DNA of 64,000 nucleotides, from assembly GCF_016772415.1 (NCBI RefSeq), contig NZ_JAGSGD010000001.1:744001-808000 (forward strand), in the 5' to 3' direction. Source of the stretch: Phenylobacterium glaciei (lineage in GTDB: Bacteria; Pseudomonadota; Alphaproteobacteria; Caulobacterales; Caulobacteraceae). A program made the translations under genes and the position numbers. The notes below the pieces were generated by a model. That model made no database searches. It saw only the letters and a program-made list of their open reading frames with translations, and was not told the DNA's origin. Shown here piece by piece: positions 25,035 to 34,055 of this stretch (its first letter is position 1; every line of letters begins with the position of its first letter).

Positions 25035-25924
25035 CCGGCGTCGGCCGCGGTCCAGAATGTTCGCAGGGTCTGGACCAGATGGGCGGGATTGTCTTCCTGG
25101 ACATTGTGTCCGGCGTCGGGGGCGACACTGATCCGCGCGCCCCTCACGGCTTGGGCGAAGGCCTCGGCCGCCGCGGCGGTCAGCACCCGGCTGCGGCCGC
25201 CCCGCACCAGCAGGGTCGGCAGGCCGCTTGAGGCCGCGATCTGATCCAGAACTCCGACCATCGCCAGGATCGCCGGGAAGTCGGTGGGCCTGCGGCGGTC
25301 CTGCTTCCAGCGCCAGTCACCGCCGTCGGTCTGGGTCAGCAGGGTCGACATCCGATAGGCGACCTTGCCCGGATGGCTCCTGGGGCTGACGGCCAGGGCC
25401 CGCGCCACCACGGCCTCGACCGAGGCGGCGGCGTCGATCGCGCCGATGAAATCCCGCATCCGGGCGGTGGACGCGAAGTTCACTCCGGGGGCCACGTCCA
25501 CCAGGGCCAGGCTGGCAAAATGGTCCGGCGCGGCCTGGGCGCTGAGCCCCGCCACAACACCGCCCAGCGACATGCCCGCCAGATGACAGGGCGCGGCGCC
25601 CAGCTGGTCCACGACGGCGAGAACGTCGGCGACGAAGGCCTCGAGCGGATAGGTCTCCGCCCAGTGGCTGTCCCCATGCCCCCGCAGGTCCAGGGCGAGC
25701 AGCCGGAAGTCGGCCCGCAGACCCAGGGCCACATAGTCCCAGGTTCGCGCCGTCAGGGCGCCGCCGTGCAGCAGCAGAGCCGGCGGCCCGTCACCGCCCC
25801 AGTCCAGCAGGTGCAGGACGCCGTCCGGGCCCGCCAGACGGCGCGAGGCCGGGGGCGACAGATCGCCGATCTCGACGCCCATCTCCCGGGCCAGGCCTTC
25901 GAGGGGCTCGTCTCGCAGCAGCAT
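25031..25924 (-). CDS. Alpha/beta hydrolase
   Basis: A 297-aa hydrolase with the full triad: nucleophile Ser in the elbow LAGMSLGG, the oxyanion-type LLLHGG, an acidic residue after the sixth strand, and the His of APDAGHNVQED. No signal peptide is present. Its start is 14 bp from a perfect 22-bp palindrome and it is divergent from a TetR-family gene, so it is most likely the target of that repressor. Esterase, lactonase or C-C hydrolase activities are all possible; the substrate is not readable. Confidence 0.85.
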   Translation of the reverse strand: MLLRDEPLEGLAREMGVEIGDLSPPASRRLAGPDGVLHLLDWGGDGPPALLLHGGALTARTWDYVALGLRADFRLLALDLRGHGDSHWAETYPLEAFVADVLAVVDQLGAAPCHLAGMSLGGVVAGLSAQAAPDHFASLALVDVAPGVNFASTARMRDFIGAIDAAASVEAVVARALAVSPRSHPGKVAYRMSTLLTQTDGGDWRWKQDRRRPTDFPAILAMVGVLDQIAASSGLPTLLVRGGRSRVLTAAAAEAFAQAVRGARISVAPDAGHNVQEDNPAHLVQTLRTFWTAADAG

Positions 25925-25938
25925 CGTTCGTTCCGTAT

Positions 25939-25960
25939 TTACTTTGACTAGTCAAAGTAA
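25939..25960. promoter_or_regulatory. Perfect 22-bp palindrome, TetR-type operator
   Basis: TTACTTTGACT (25939-25949) is followed directly by its exact complement AGTCAAAGTAA (25950-25960). The two embedded TTGACT hexamers could also be -35 elements facing each way. It sits between the minus-strand hydrolase and the plus-strand TetR gene, the standard place for a TetR autoregulatory site. Confidence 0.75.
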
Positions 25961-26046
25961 GACGATATCGAGAGCCGCCGCAAACAGATTCGTGTGGCGC
26001 CCGCGGCGATGGTCTATCCCTGGGACGGCGACCCGCTGGAGGCCCG

Positions 26047-26670
26047 ATGTCCGAACCCCGCAAACGCGTCCGCCGCAGCGCCCAGGCCTCGAAACTGGCC
26101 ATCCTGCAGGCCGCCGAGGCCCGGTTGATCGCCCAGGGGCCCGACGCCGTGCGGGTTCAGCCTATCGCCCGGGATCTCGGACTCACTGACGCCGCGGTCC
26201 ACTACCACTTCGGCAGCCGCGAGCAGCTGCTGGAAGCCCTGCTGCGCTATTCCGGCCGCCGCTTCCTGGACGAGCTGGCGGCCGCCATCGCGGCCCACCG
26301 CGCCGAAGGCATAGGCTTTGACCTGGCCCGCGCCGCCGCTCTGTTGGCCGACTTCTATGACCGCAAGGGCGCCGCGCGGCTGGTCATGTGGTTGAGTTTC
26401 TCAGGCTGGCGGCCGGAGGGCGCCGGCATGCTGTCGCCCCTGGTGGACTGGCTGCACGAAGACCGCTCAGCGGGCGCCCTGGCGCAGGGCGCGCCCGTGC
26501 CGACCCGGGAGGACAGCCAGTACGCGATCGCCCTCCTAAGCGCCTCGGCCATGTCCCAGGCCCTGTTCGGCGACGCCCTGCTGCGGTCCGTGGACCTCGA
26601 CCCCGCCAAGGCGGGTGAGTTAACCGACTGGCTCACCAGCTTGCTGACCGACCAGGCCGTGTCCTCATAG
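26047..26670 (+). CDS. TetR-family repressor
   Basis: A 207-aa protein with a TetR N-terminal HTH at residues 17-62 (ILQAAEARLIAQGPDAVRVQPIARDLGLTDAAVHYHFGSREQLLEALL). A helical ligand domain follows. The recognition helix TDAAVHYHFGSR is canonical. The gene is divergent from an alpha/beta hydrolase with a perfect 22-bp palindrome between them, so it probably represses both until a hydrolase-related ligand appears. It is followed by the large hybrid kinase after about 170 bp and is probably a separate unit. Confidence 0.9.
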   Translation: MSEPRKRVRRSAQASKLAILQAAEARLIAQGPDAVRVQPIARDLGLTDAAVHYHFGSREQLLEALLRYSGRRFLDELAAAIAAHRAEGIGFDLARAAALLADFYDRKGAARLVMWLSFSGWRPEGAGMLSPLVDWLHEDRSAGALAQGAPVPTREDSQYAIALLSASAMSQALFGDALLRSVDLDPAKAGELTDWLTSLLTDQAVSS

Positions 26671-26839
26671 GATTGAAGGTGGCGGTTGGGTCGGGGGTGG
26701 AGGCGCATTTCGCAGCCAGCCGGCCGGCGGTCTCCCGGCGATCTGACATTGCAGGTCGAATTGTCGCAGGTGGTCCCGAGCGCCTCCGGATTAACCCTAC
26801 CGAAAGGGCCGCGCCGCATTGTGGGAGGATTGCGCTATT

Positions 26840-29800
26840 TTGGAGCCTGCTGTGGACACGCCCGAGGAGCCAGATCGGATCGCGGCGCTACAGGGCTTGG
26901 GGATTCTCGACACCGCGCCTGAGGCGATCTTCGACAGCCTCACACAACTTGCGGCGCTGACGTTCAACGCCCCTGTCGCGCTGGTGTCTCTGGTGGACAT
27001 CGATCGCCAGTGGTTCAAGTCCTGTATCGGCCTGGACGTCTCAGAGACGGGCCGGGATGTCGCGTTCTGCGACCATGCCATTCGGCAGGATCAGGCCATG
27101 GTCGTGCTTGACGCGAGACAGGATCAGAGGTTTCGCGACAATCCATTGGTCACCGGCGCGCCCTCCATAAGATTCTATGCCGGCGCCCCGTTGATCCTGC
27201 CGGACGGCCATCGCCTCGGCACGCTGTGCGTGATTGATTTCGCGCCGAGGCGTAGCTTCAGCCAGGCCGCCCGTGCGCAGCTTGAGGCCATGGCCGCCTC
27301 CGTCACTCAAGCTCTCCTGATGCGGCGGGACATCTCCGCGTTTCAGCGGTCGGAGCGTGACCGGAACAACCAGCGGCAGCTACTGGACCAAGCCGAAGAG
27401 ATGGCTGGCGTTGGCCACTGGTCATGGGACGCCGCTTCCGACGTCACGACCTGGTCTCGCGCACTCTATGAGATTCATGGCTGCGATCCGGCCGAGCCGC
27501 CTCCCGGTCTCGATGGCGTCCTGGCCCTCTACGCGCCTGAAGACGCGGCGAAGCTGGCGGCGCTGGTGGAACGCGCTGTCGCGACGGGCGAGTCTTATGC
27601 TCTGCAAGCCCGCATCCGGCGACCTGACGGTAGCGAGCGCCTGGTGTCTGCTCGGGGCGCCCCGGCGATGAATGCTGACGGGTCAGTCGCCGCGCTGTTC
27701 GGGACCTTTGTGGACGTCACCGACCTCAAGCTTGCGGATCAACGCCTGCGGCAGAATGAGGCCCGGCTTCAATTTCTCACCGACCACGCTGCTGACCTCA
27801 TTTTCCGCGTCGAGCCAGGTCAGGGAATTCTATGGGTCTCGCCAAATTGTCGCCGCTACGGCTACGAGCCCGACGAGCTGATCCGCCTCCGGCCGGCGGA
27901 CCTGGTGCACCCCGACGACGTGCCGCGTATGCAGGCGGTGACCGCGGCCCGGCTCGCCGGCCTGCCGGACCCCGAGGGCGCCACCTACCGCTATCGTATC
28001 CGCCGAAAGGACGGTGCGTGGACCTGGATGGAGACCAGTCCGACCGTCATCCGCGACGACAGCGGGGGCATCGTCGAGGTAGTCAGCGTCATGCGCGACA
28101 TCACTAGCCGCATGGAAATGGAAGCCGCTCTGGCGGCCAGCGAGGCGCGCTACCGCCTAATGGCGACCCGGGCTTCTGACATCATCGCCTGCTATGGCGT
28201 TGATGAGAAGTTCACCTTCCTGTCTCCGGCTATCGAAAAGGTGCTGGGCTATGCGCCGGAGGAACTGCTCGGGCGTGCGACGACGGAGTTCATGCACCCC
28301 GATGACATGCCCCAGGTTCGCAAGGCCTTCACCGCCTATCTTGGCGCGGGTCCGGACGCCCCTCCGCTTCAATACGGCTACCGCGCGTTCCGCAAGGACG
28401 GCGCCACGGTCTGGCTCGAGGGGCACGCGAGAGCGATCTATGACGCGGACACGGGCCACCTGATCGAGTTCCGGGACGCGGTGCGCGACGTGACTCAGCG
28501 TAAGACTGTGGAGTCCGCCCTCGCGGAAAGCGAGATGCGCAACAGCGTGATCGGCGAATACGCCACCGACATCATTTCACGTAGCAGTCTGTCGGGTCGG
28601 CTTCTCTACGCCTCACCGTCCGTCACTCAGGTCACAGGCTTCACGGCTCAGGAGTTGGGCGAACATAAGCCCGCGTTCCTGCATCTGATCCACCCCGACG
28701 ACCTGGAGCCAAGCCTGGCCCACGTCAGGCGGGTCATATCGGGTGAAATCAGTTCTGGGAGGGTTTCCTACCGCTTCCAGCGCAAGGACGGGGAGTGGAT
28801 CTGGCTCGAATGCAATCCCACCCTCGTGCGTGACGCCGAGGGCAAACCTTCGGAAATTCTGGATGTGATCCGCGACGTCAGCGCGCAACGCCAGATCGAG
28901 GCCGACCTGCTGGCGGCGCGCGACGCGGCTGAGGACGCAGCCAGGGTCAAGTCGGACTTCATGGCGAACATGAGCCACGAGATACGCACTCCACTCACCG
29001 CCATTCTGGGATTCACGCGCCTGCTCACCGAGCGCAAGGATCTCGCACCCGAGGCCAGCGCGCAACTCTACCGGGTTGCGACGGCCAGCGACGCGTTGTT
29101 GTCCATCGTCAACGACGTGCTCGACTTCTCGAAGCTCGAGGCCGGTCAGACCGAAATCAAGCCTCGTCCTGTTTCACCTCGCGGCGTCCTGCACGACGCC
29201 CTGACGATGTTCTCGCCGCTGGCCGACTCGAAGGGGTTGAGCCTGAGCTTCGCCGCCGATGGCCTACCCGATGCGGTGCGGCTGGATCCCGATCGGATTC
29301 GGCAGGTGCTGCTCAACCTGATCGGCAACGCCGTCAAGTTCACGAGCACGGGCGGCGTTCGTCTGACGGCGTCCTATGATCAGGCTCGTGAGCAGCTTGC
29401 CGTCGACGTCGAGGACACGGGCGCCGGAATGAGCGACGAGCAATGTGAGCGCCTGTTCAAACGGTTCTCGCAGGTGGACGCCTCATCAACACGCCAGCAC
29501 GGCGGCACCGGCCTCGGACTCGCGATCTGCAAGGGTCTGATCGAGGCGATGGGCGGTGAGATCGGCGTCGACAGCAGGCCCGGTCAGGGCTCGACTTTCC
29601 ACTTCAAGATCTCTGCGCCGGAAGCCACGATCGTCGAGCCCAGCGTTGCGGAAGCCCGCGCTGCGGAGGCGGCGGACGGTCTTCGCTTGCTTGTGGTGGA
29701 TGACAATCCGGTCAACCGCGAGCTCGTCAACGCCTTGCTGAGCGGACTTGGCGTCGAGGTCTTGGAAGCCGCTGATGGTCCAAGCGCCATCGAGGCGGCT

Positions 29801-30091
29801 TCAATCAACCCCGTCGACCTCATCCTGCTCGACCTCCGCATGCCTGGCATGAGCGGTCCCGAGACCTTGGCTCGCATCCGTCAGACCGACGGACCCAACC
29901 AGAACATCCCGATCCTGGCGTTCACGGCCGATGCCGATCTGGCGCGGCTTGGTCCTGACCACGGCTTTGACGGACTGGTTCGCAAGCCGATCGTGGCCAC
30001 GGAATTGATCGAGGCTCTTCAGCGGGGGCTCGCCTATTTCGAGACATCCGTAGAGCCCGTCGACCGTGCCCTTCAGCTCGATGCGAGCTAG
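26840..30091 (+). CDS. Soluble GAF-multi-PAS hybrid histidine kinase
   Basis: About 1083 aa. In-frame starts are TTG 26819, TTG 26840 and GTG 26852. I favour 26840, which follows GGGAGG, but 26852 behind GGAG is also possible. Order: GAF (about residues 15-160), four PAS modules (about 185-290, 300-420, 430-545, 555-680), HisKA with His713 in MSHEIRTPLTAIL, HATPase (820-935; NLIGNAVKFT, DTGAGM, GTGLGLAICKGL) and a receiver with Asp998 in LLDLRMPGM. No membrane segment is seen, so it senses a cytoplasmic cue. Its DNA is less GC-biased than that of its neighbours, which may mean a later arrival. Partners are not encoded beside it. Confidence 0.9.
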   Translation: MEPAVDTPEEPDRIAALQGLGILDTAPEAIFDSLTQLAALTFNAPVALVSLVDIDRQWFKSCIGLDVSETGRDVAFCDHAIRQDQAMVVLDARQDQRFRDNPLVTGAPSIRFYAGAPLILPDGHRLGTLCVIDFAPRRSFSQAARAQLEAMAASVTQALLMRRDISAFQRSERDRNNQRQLLDQAEEMAGVGHWSWDAASDVTTWSRALYEIHGCDPAEPPPGLDGVLALYAPEDAAKLAALVERAVATGESYALQARIRRPDGSERLVSARGAPAMNADGSVAALFGTFVDVTDLKLADQRLRQNEARLQFLTDHAADLIFRVEPGQGILWVSPNCRRYGYEPDELIRLRPADLVHPDDVPRMQAVTAARLAGLPDPEGATYRYRIRRKDGAWTWMETSPTVIRDDSGGIVEVVSVMRDITSRMEMEAALAASEARYRLMATRASDIIACYGVDEKFTFLSPAIEKVLGYAPEELLGRATTEFMHPDDMPQVRKAFTAYLGAGPDAPPLQYGYRAFRKDGATVWLEGHARAIYDADTGHLIEFRDAVRDVTQRKTVESALAESEMRNSVIGEYATDIISRSSLSGRLLYASPSVTQVTGFTAQELGEHKPAFLHLIHPDDLEPSLAHVRRVISGEISSGRVSYRFQRKDGEWIWLECNPTLVRDAEGKPSEILDVIRDVSAQRQIEADLLAARDAAEDAARVKSDFMANMSHEIRTPLTAILGFTRLLTERKDLAPEASAQLYRVATASDALLSIVNDVLDFSKLEAGQTEIKPRPVSPRGVLHDALTMFSPLADSKGLSLSFAADGLPDAVRLDPDRIRQVLLNLIGNAVKFTSTGGVRLTASYDQAREQLAVDVEDTGAGMSDEQCERLFKRFSQVDASSTRQHGGTGLGLAICKGLIEAMGGEIGVDSRPGQGSTFHFKISAPEATIVEPSVAEARAAEAADGLRLLVVDDNPVNRELVNALLSGLGVEVLEAADGPSAIEAASINPVDLILLDLRMPGMSGPETLARIRQTDGPNQNIPILAFTADADLARLGPDHGFDGLVRKPIVATELIEALQRGLAYFETSVEPVDRALQLDAS

Positions 30092-30113
30092 TTTGTTGGG
30101 GCCCAGGCTGGAT

Positions 30114-30581
30114 TTATGAGGTCACGCCCTGGGCCGCGCCCGGCCCCGGCCGTGTCTCCACCTCGCGGGCGCCCACCGGGGCGTGGCATTCCGAGCAGGT
30201 CATGACGGGGGCGAAGTCGCAGCCGCAGGTCTTGTGGCGGTGGAGCAGGGGGGCGCCGGCCTCGCCGGCATAGTGGCGGTCGCCCCAGTGCACGATGGAC
30301 ATGACCACGGGATAGAGATCCAGGCCCTTCTGGGTCAGGCGGTATTCGTGGCGCACGGGGCGGTCCTGATAGGGGACCTTGGTCAGCACGCCCTCGTCCA
30401 CCAGCAGCTTCAGCCGCTCGGCGATGATGGTGCGCGAGATGCCGAGCCTGGTCTGGAAGGCCTCGAACCGCCGCACGCCCAGGAAGGCGTCGCGCAGGAT
30501 CATCAGGGTCCAGCGGTCGCCGATCACCGCCACGGAGCGGGCGATGGAGCAGGGCTGGTCGGCGAGGTCTTCCCACTTCAC
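30114..30581 (-). CDS. HxlR-family regulator with cysteine-rich tail
   Basis: A 155-aa winged-helix regulator with the HxlR N-terminal Cys11 (DQPCSIARSVAVIGDRWTLMILRDAF) and the wing segment RPVRHEYRLTQKGLDLYPVV. After the usual family length it carries a tail with Cys119, Cys121, Cys129, Cys132 and His133 (KTCGCDF ... TCSECH), a likely metal or redox site. It is divergent from an SDR gene. TTCAGTT (30593-30599) and AACTGAA (30654-30660) in the gap form a widely spaced inverted repeat that could be part of its operator. TTGACT at 30616-30621 may be a -35 for the SDR operon. Confidence 0.85.
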   Translation of the reverse strand: MKWEDLADQPCSIARSVAVIGDRWTLMILRDAFLGVRRFEAFQTRLGISRTIIAERLKLLVDEGVLTKVPYQDRPVRHEYRLTQKGLDLYPVVMSIVHWGDRHYAGEAGAPLLHRHKTCGCDFAPVMTCSECHAPVGAREVETRPGPGAAQGVTS

Positions 30582-30673
30582 GGGCGGCGTCCTTCAGTTC
30601 GGCGACACTATCCCATTGACTGGGTCCAGATTCAATACGATGGTTCGTCCAGAAACTGAACTTAGGTGAGCCA

Positions 30674-31432
30674 ATGGCCCTGGACCCTCCGCAAACAGCG
30701 CCGAAAGTCTGCCTGGTGATCGGGGCCGGCGACGGGGTCGGCGGCGCCATCGCCAAGGCTTTCGCCGCCGAGGGGATGACCGTCTGCGTCACCCGCCGGG
30801 CCCGCAATCTGGATCAGCTCGAGGCCCTGGCCGAAGACATCCGCAAGGCCGGGGGCAGGGCCCACGCCTTCGGGGTCGACGCCCGCGACGAGGCCGAGAT
30901 GGTCGCCCTCTTTGACAAGGTCGAGGCCGAGGTCGGCCCGCTCGAAGTCGTGGTCTTCAACATCGGGGCGAACGTGCGGTTCACGGTTCTCGAGACCACG
31001 ACGCGGGTGTTCCAGAAGGTCTGGGAGATGGCCTGTTTCGCGGGCTTCCTCACCATCCGCGAGGCCGCCCGGGTGATGACGCCCCGCGGCCGGGGCACGA
31101 TCCTGGTCACCGGAGCCACCGCGTCAATTCGGGGCGGCAAGATGTACTCGGCCTTCGCCTCGGCCAAGGCGGCCCTGCGCTCGGTCGCCCAGACCGCCGG
31201 CCGCGAACTGGGGCCGGTGGGCGTCCACGTCGCTCACATCGTGGTGGACGGCGCCATCGACGGGGTGTTCACCCGCACCAACAACAGCCCCGAGGCGGTC
31301 GCGGCCAAGCTGGCCGGCGACGAGATCCTCAAGCCCGACGAGATAGCTCGAAGCTATGTGTGGCTGCACAATCAGAACCGCTCGGCCTGGACCCACGAAC
31401 TGGATCTGCGCCCCTGGAAGGAGACCTGGTGA
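30674..31432 (+). CDS. Short-chain dehydrogenase-like protein with Phe in place of catalytic Tyr
   Basis: A 252-aa Rossmann protein with the SDR cofactor motif VIGAGDGVGGAIA and the NIGAN-type strand. The active site YxxxK reads Phe161-Ala-Ser-Ala-Lys165 (MYSAFASAKAALRS), so the proton-donor Tyr is missing; Tyr158, three residues earlier, is not in the normal register. It may be inactive, use another donor, or belong to an atypical SDR subgroup known for FxxxK. The stop overlaps the start of the next gene (TGATG), so its product probably works with the isomerase-like protein. Confidence 0.85.
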   Translation: MALDPPQTAPKVCLVIGAGDGVGGAIAKAFAAEGMTVCVTRRARNLDQLEALAEDIRKAGGRAHAFGVDARDEAEMVALFDKVEAEVGPLEVVVFNIGANVRFTVLETTTRVFQKVWEMACFAGFLTIREAARVMTPRGRGTILVTGATASIRGGKMYSAFASAKAALRSVAQTAGRELGPVGVHVAHIVVDGAIDGVFTRTNNSPEAVAAKLAGDEILKPDEIARSYVWLHNQNRSAWTHELDLRPWKETW

Positions 31433-32031
31433 TGGCCAAGACGATCGACTTCATCTTCGATTTCGGCAGCCCCAACGGCTACCTGTCCTGGAAGGTGCTG
31501 CCCGGCATCGCCGCCCGGCACGGCGCGACGGTCAATCTGATCCCCTGCCTGCTGGGGGGCATCTTCAAGGCCACTGGCAACCAGTCGCCGATGGCCGCCT
31601 TCGGCGGGGTGAAGGGCAAGCTGGAATATGAGGGCCTCGAGACCAAGCGCTTCGTGGCCGCCCACAAGCTGACCGCCTACCGCTCCAACCCCCACTTCCC
31701 GGTCAATACCCTGCTGATCATGCGCGGCCTGGTGGCGGCGCGTCGGGCCGGGGTCGGCGACGCCTATCTCGAAGCTGTGGTCTCAGCGATGTGGGAGCAG
31801 GGGCTGAAGATGGACGATCCCGAGGTGGTGGCCGACGTGCTCACCAAGGCCGGCCTCGACGCCCGGGCGATCCTCGAGTCGACGCAGGACCCGGCGGTGA
31901 AGGCCGAGCTCGTCGCCAACACAGAGGCCGCCGTGGCCCGGGGCGCCTTCGGGGTGCCCACCTTCTTCGTCGACGGCGAGATGTTCTTCGGCAAGGACCG
32001 GCTGCACGCCGTCGAGGCGGAGCTTTCCTGA
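31432..32031 (+). CDS. 2-hydroxychromene-2-carboxylate isomerase-like DsbA-fold protein
   Basis: A 199-aa protein starting at the ATG that overlaps the SDR stop. The kappa-GST/DsbA-like fold is shown by DFIFDFGSPNGYLSWKVLP at the N-terminus, a helical insert in the middle, and RGAFGVPTFFVDGEMFFGKDRL near the C-terminus. HCCA isomerases use glutathione to interconvert naphthalene-pathway intermediates; the active Ser is in FGSPN. Many homologues outside aromatic degradation have unknown substrates, so the chemical role is tentative. The coupling with an SDR suggests a small catabolic pair under the HxlR regulator. Confidence 0.85.
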   Translation: MAKTIDFIFDFGSPNGYLSWKVLPGIAARHGATVNLIPCLLGGIFKATGNQSPMAAFGGVKGKLEYEGLETKRFVAAHKLTAYRSNPHFPVNTLLIMRGLVAARRAGVGDAYLEAVVSAMWEQGLKMDDPEVVADVLTKAGLDARAILESTQDPAVKAELVANTEAAVARGAFGVPTFFVDGEMFFGKDRLHAVEAELS

Positions 32032-32067
32032 GGGAGTTCGCGTGACGCAGTGCGGATCAATCATCCG

Positions 32068-32216
32068 CTCATCCCGGCGAAGGCCGGGACCCAGGTGAAA
32101 GCCACTCCCGTTCGCGGAACGGAGCGAAGCGGCTGAGGGCCACCTCCTATCGCCCAGGATGAATCTGGGTCCCGGCCTTGGCTGCTTCGCGCCGCCCTTA
32201 GGGTCGCCGGGATGAG
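32068..32216. repeat. Imperfect inverted repeat element (CTCATCCCGGCGA type)
   Basis: The left end (32068-32094) begins CTCATCCCGGCG and ends GGGACCCAG. The right end has CTGGGTCCCGGCCTT (32165-32179) and CGCCGGGATGAG (32205-32216), interrupted by about 25 nt. The two ends are therefore complementary with an insertion in one arm. It is a dispersed intergenic palindromic element of a type common in alphaproteobacteria. It fills most of the gap before the M28 peptidase gene. Confidence 0.7.
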
Positions 32217-32298
32217 CGGTGGGGGGGTGGCGCCTGAACCGGTATGCACTTTCGGCCGCGAGGCTCTAGGATCGGACCCTGTTTCGGAGTCCGGCCCT

Positions 32299-33957
32299 AT
32301 GAAGCTTCCGTCCCTCACCCTCGCCGCCGTTCTGCTGGCGACGACCGCCCAGGCTCAGACGTCCGGCCCCATCGATCCGGCGCGGCTGTCGGCCATCGTC
32401 AAGGTCATGGCGTCGGATGCGTTCGAGGGCCGCTCGCCCGGATCGCCGGGGGAGGCCAGGACGGTCGATTACCTGATCGGCCAGTTCAAGGCGCTGAAGC
32501 TGGAGCCGGCCGGGGACAAGGGCGGCTGGACCCAGGAGGTCCAGCTCCAGCGCCTTCAGGTGCAGCCGGGCGCCAAGCTCAGCGTCTCGGTCGGCGGCAA
32601 GACCACCGCTCTGGAACAGGCCCAGCAGATCAATGTCGCCACCCTGCGGCCGGTGGACCACGTGGCCATCGCGGGCGCGCCGCTGGTCTTTGTCGGCTAT
32701 GGCGTCAAGGCCCCCGAGCGCGGCTGGGACGACTTCAAGGGCTATGACCTCAAGGGCAAGGTCGCGGTCTTCCTGATCAACGACCCGGACTTCGAGGCCA
32801 AGGCCGGCGAGCCGGTGGCCGGCAAGTTCGGCGGCCAGGCGGCGGCCTATTACGCGCGCTGGACCTACAAGTACGAGGAGGCGGTGCGCCAGGGCGCCAT
32901 CGCCGCTCTGATCGTCCACGAGACCCCGGGCGCCGGCTATGGATGGTCGACGGTGGCGGCCTCCAACGGCGAGAGCTTCGACATCGTCCGGCCTGATCCC
33001 GGCAAGGACAAGCTACTGCTGCAGGGCTGGGTCGCGCGCGACACCGCCGTCGATCTGTTCCAGCAGGCGGGCCTGGATTTCGAGGCCCTGAAAACCTCCG
33101 CCCGCTCCCCCGACTTCAGGCCGGTGGCCCTGACCGGCGCGACCTTCTCCGCCGACTACGGCGTCACCCATAGCCAAGTGACCAGCCGCAACGTCATCGC
33201 CAAGCTGACCGGCGCCAGCAGGCCGACTCAGAGCGTGATGTTCTCCGCACACTGGGACGCTTTCGGCCTGGGGGCGCCGATCAATGGCGACAAGGTGCGC
33301 CACGGGGCGGCCGACGACGCCATCGGGGTGGCCGGCGTGCTGGAGATCGCGCGCGCCTTCGCCGCCGGTCCGCGCCCGGCCCGCACCACCCTGTTCGCCG
33401 CCTGGACCGCCGAGGAGCGCGGCCTGCTGGGGTCGGAATATTACGGCGTCCATCCCACGACACCTCTGGACCAGATGGCGGCCAACTTCACCATGGACGT
33501 TCTGCAGACCGCCGGCCCCTCCAAGGACGTGGTGCTGGTGGGCTACGGCCAGAGCCAACTGGACGACCGGCTGATCGCCGCGGCCAAGGCGCAGAATCGC
33601 GTGGTGACCCCCGACGCCCATCCGGAGCGCGGCCTGTTCTTCCGCGCCGACCACTTCAGCCTGGCCAAGCAGGGGGTGCCGGTGATGCTGATGATGGGTC
33701 TGGGCGGCGGGCCCGACCTGGTCGCCGGCGGCCGCGAAGCCGGCGACAGGTGGGTCAGCGACTACACCGCCCACTGCTACCACCAGCCCTGCGACGCCTG
33801 GAGCCCCGATTGGGACCTGCGCGGCGCGGCCCAGGACGTGCAGCTGCTCTACGTCATGGGCCAGGCCATCGCGTCCGATCCCAAGGACTGGCCCGACTGG
33901 AAGGACGGGTCGGAGTTCAAGGCCATCCGCGAGCGGACGGCGGGGGCGCGGCGGTAG
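32299..33957 (+). CDS. M28-family zinc aminopeptidase, exported
   Basis: A 552-aa protein starting at the ATG before a signal peptide (MKLPSLTLAAVLLATTAQAQ). A PA-type insert (about residues 115-255) precedes the catalytic part. The two-zinc site is complete: His318 and Asp320 (SAHWDAFG), bridging Asp340 (GAADDAIG), Glu372-Glu373 (TAEERG), Asp400 (NFTMDV) and His452 (ADHFS). It should cleave N-terminal residues from peptides in the periplasm or outside the cell. It is probably transcribed alone, after a repeat element and before the monooxygenase gene. Confidence 0.9.
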   Translation: MKLPSLTLAAVLLATTAQAQTSGPIDPARLSAIVKVMASDAFEGRSPGSPGEARTVDYLIGQFKALKLEPAGDKGGWTQEVQLQRLQVQPGAKLSVSVGGKTTALEQAQQINVATLRPVDHVAIAGAPLVFVGYGVKAPERGWDDFKGYDLKGKVAVFLINDPDFEAKAGEPVAGKFGGQAAAYYARWTYKYEEAVRQGAIAALIVHETPGAGYGWSTVAASNGESFDIVRPDPGKDKLLLQGWVARDTAVDLFQQAGLDFEALKTSARSPDFRPVALTGATFSADYGVTHSQVTSRNVIAKLTGASRPTQSVMFSAHWDAFGLGAPINGDKVRHGAADDAIGVAGVLEIARAFAAGPRPARTTLFAAWTAEERGLLGSEYYGVHPTTPLDQMAANFTMDVLQTAGPSKDVVLVGYGQSQLDDRLIAAAKAQNRVVTPDAHPERGLFFRADHFSLAKQGVPVMLMMGLGGGPDLVAGGREAGDRWVSDYTAHCYHQPCDAWSPDWDLRGAAQDVQLLYVMGQAIASDPKDWPDWKDGSEFKAIRERTAGARR

Positions 33958-34055
33958 CGCAAGCCCTTAGCGCGGCATGACACGGAAGAGCGTCGACAGG
34001 CCCCCGAAAGATTTGTTATCAGCGTTCAGTTAGCTGCAGCACACAGAGACTGAAC

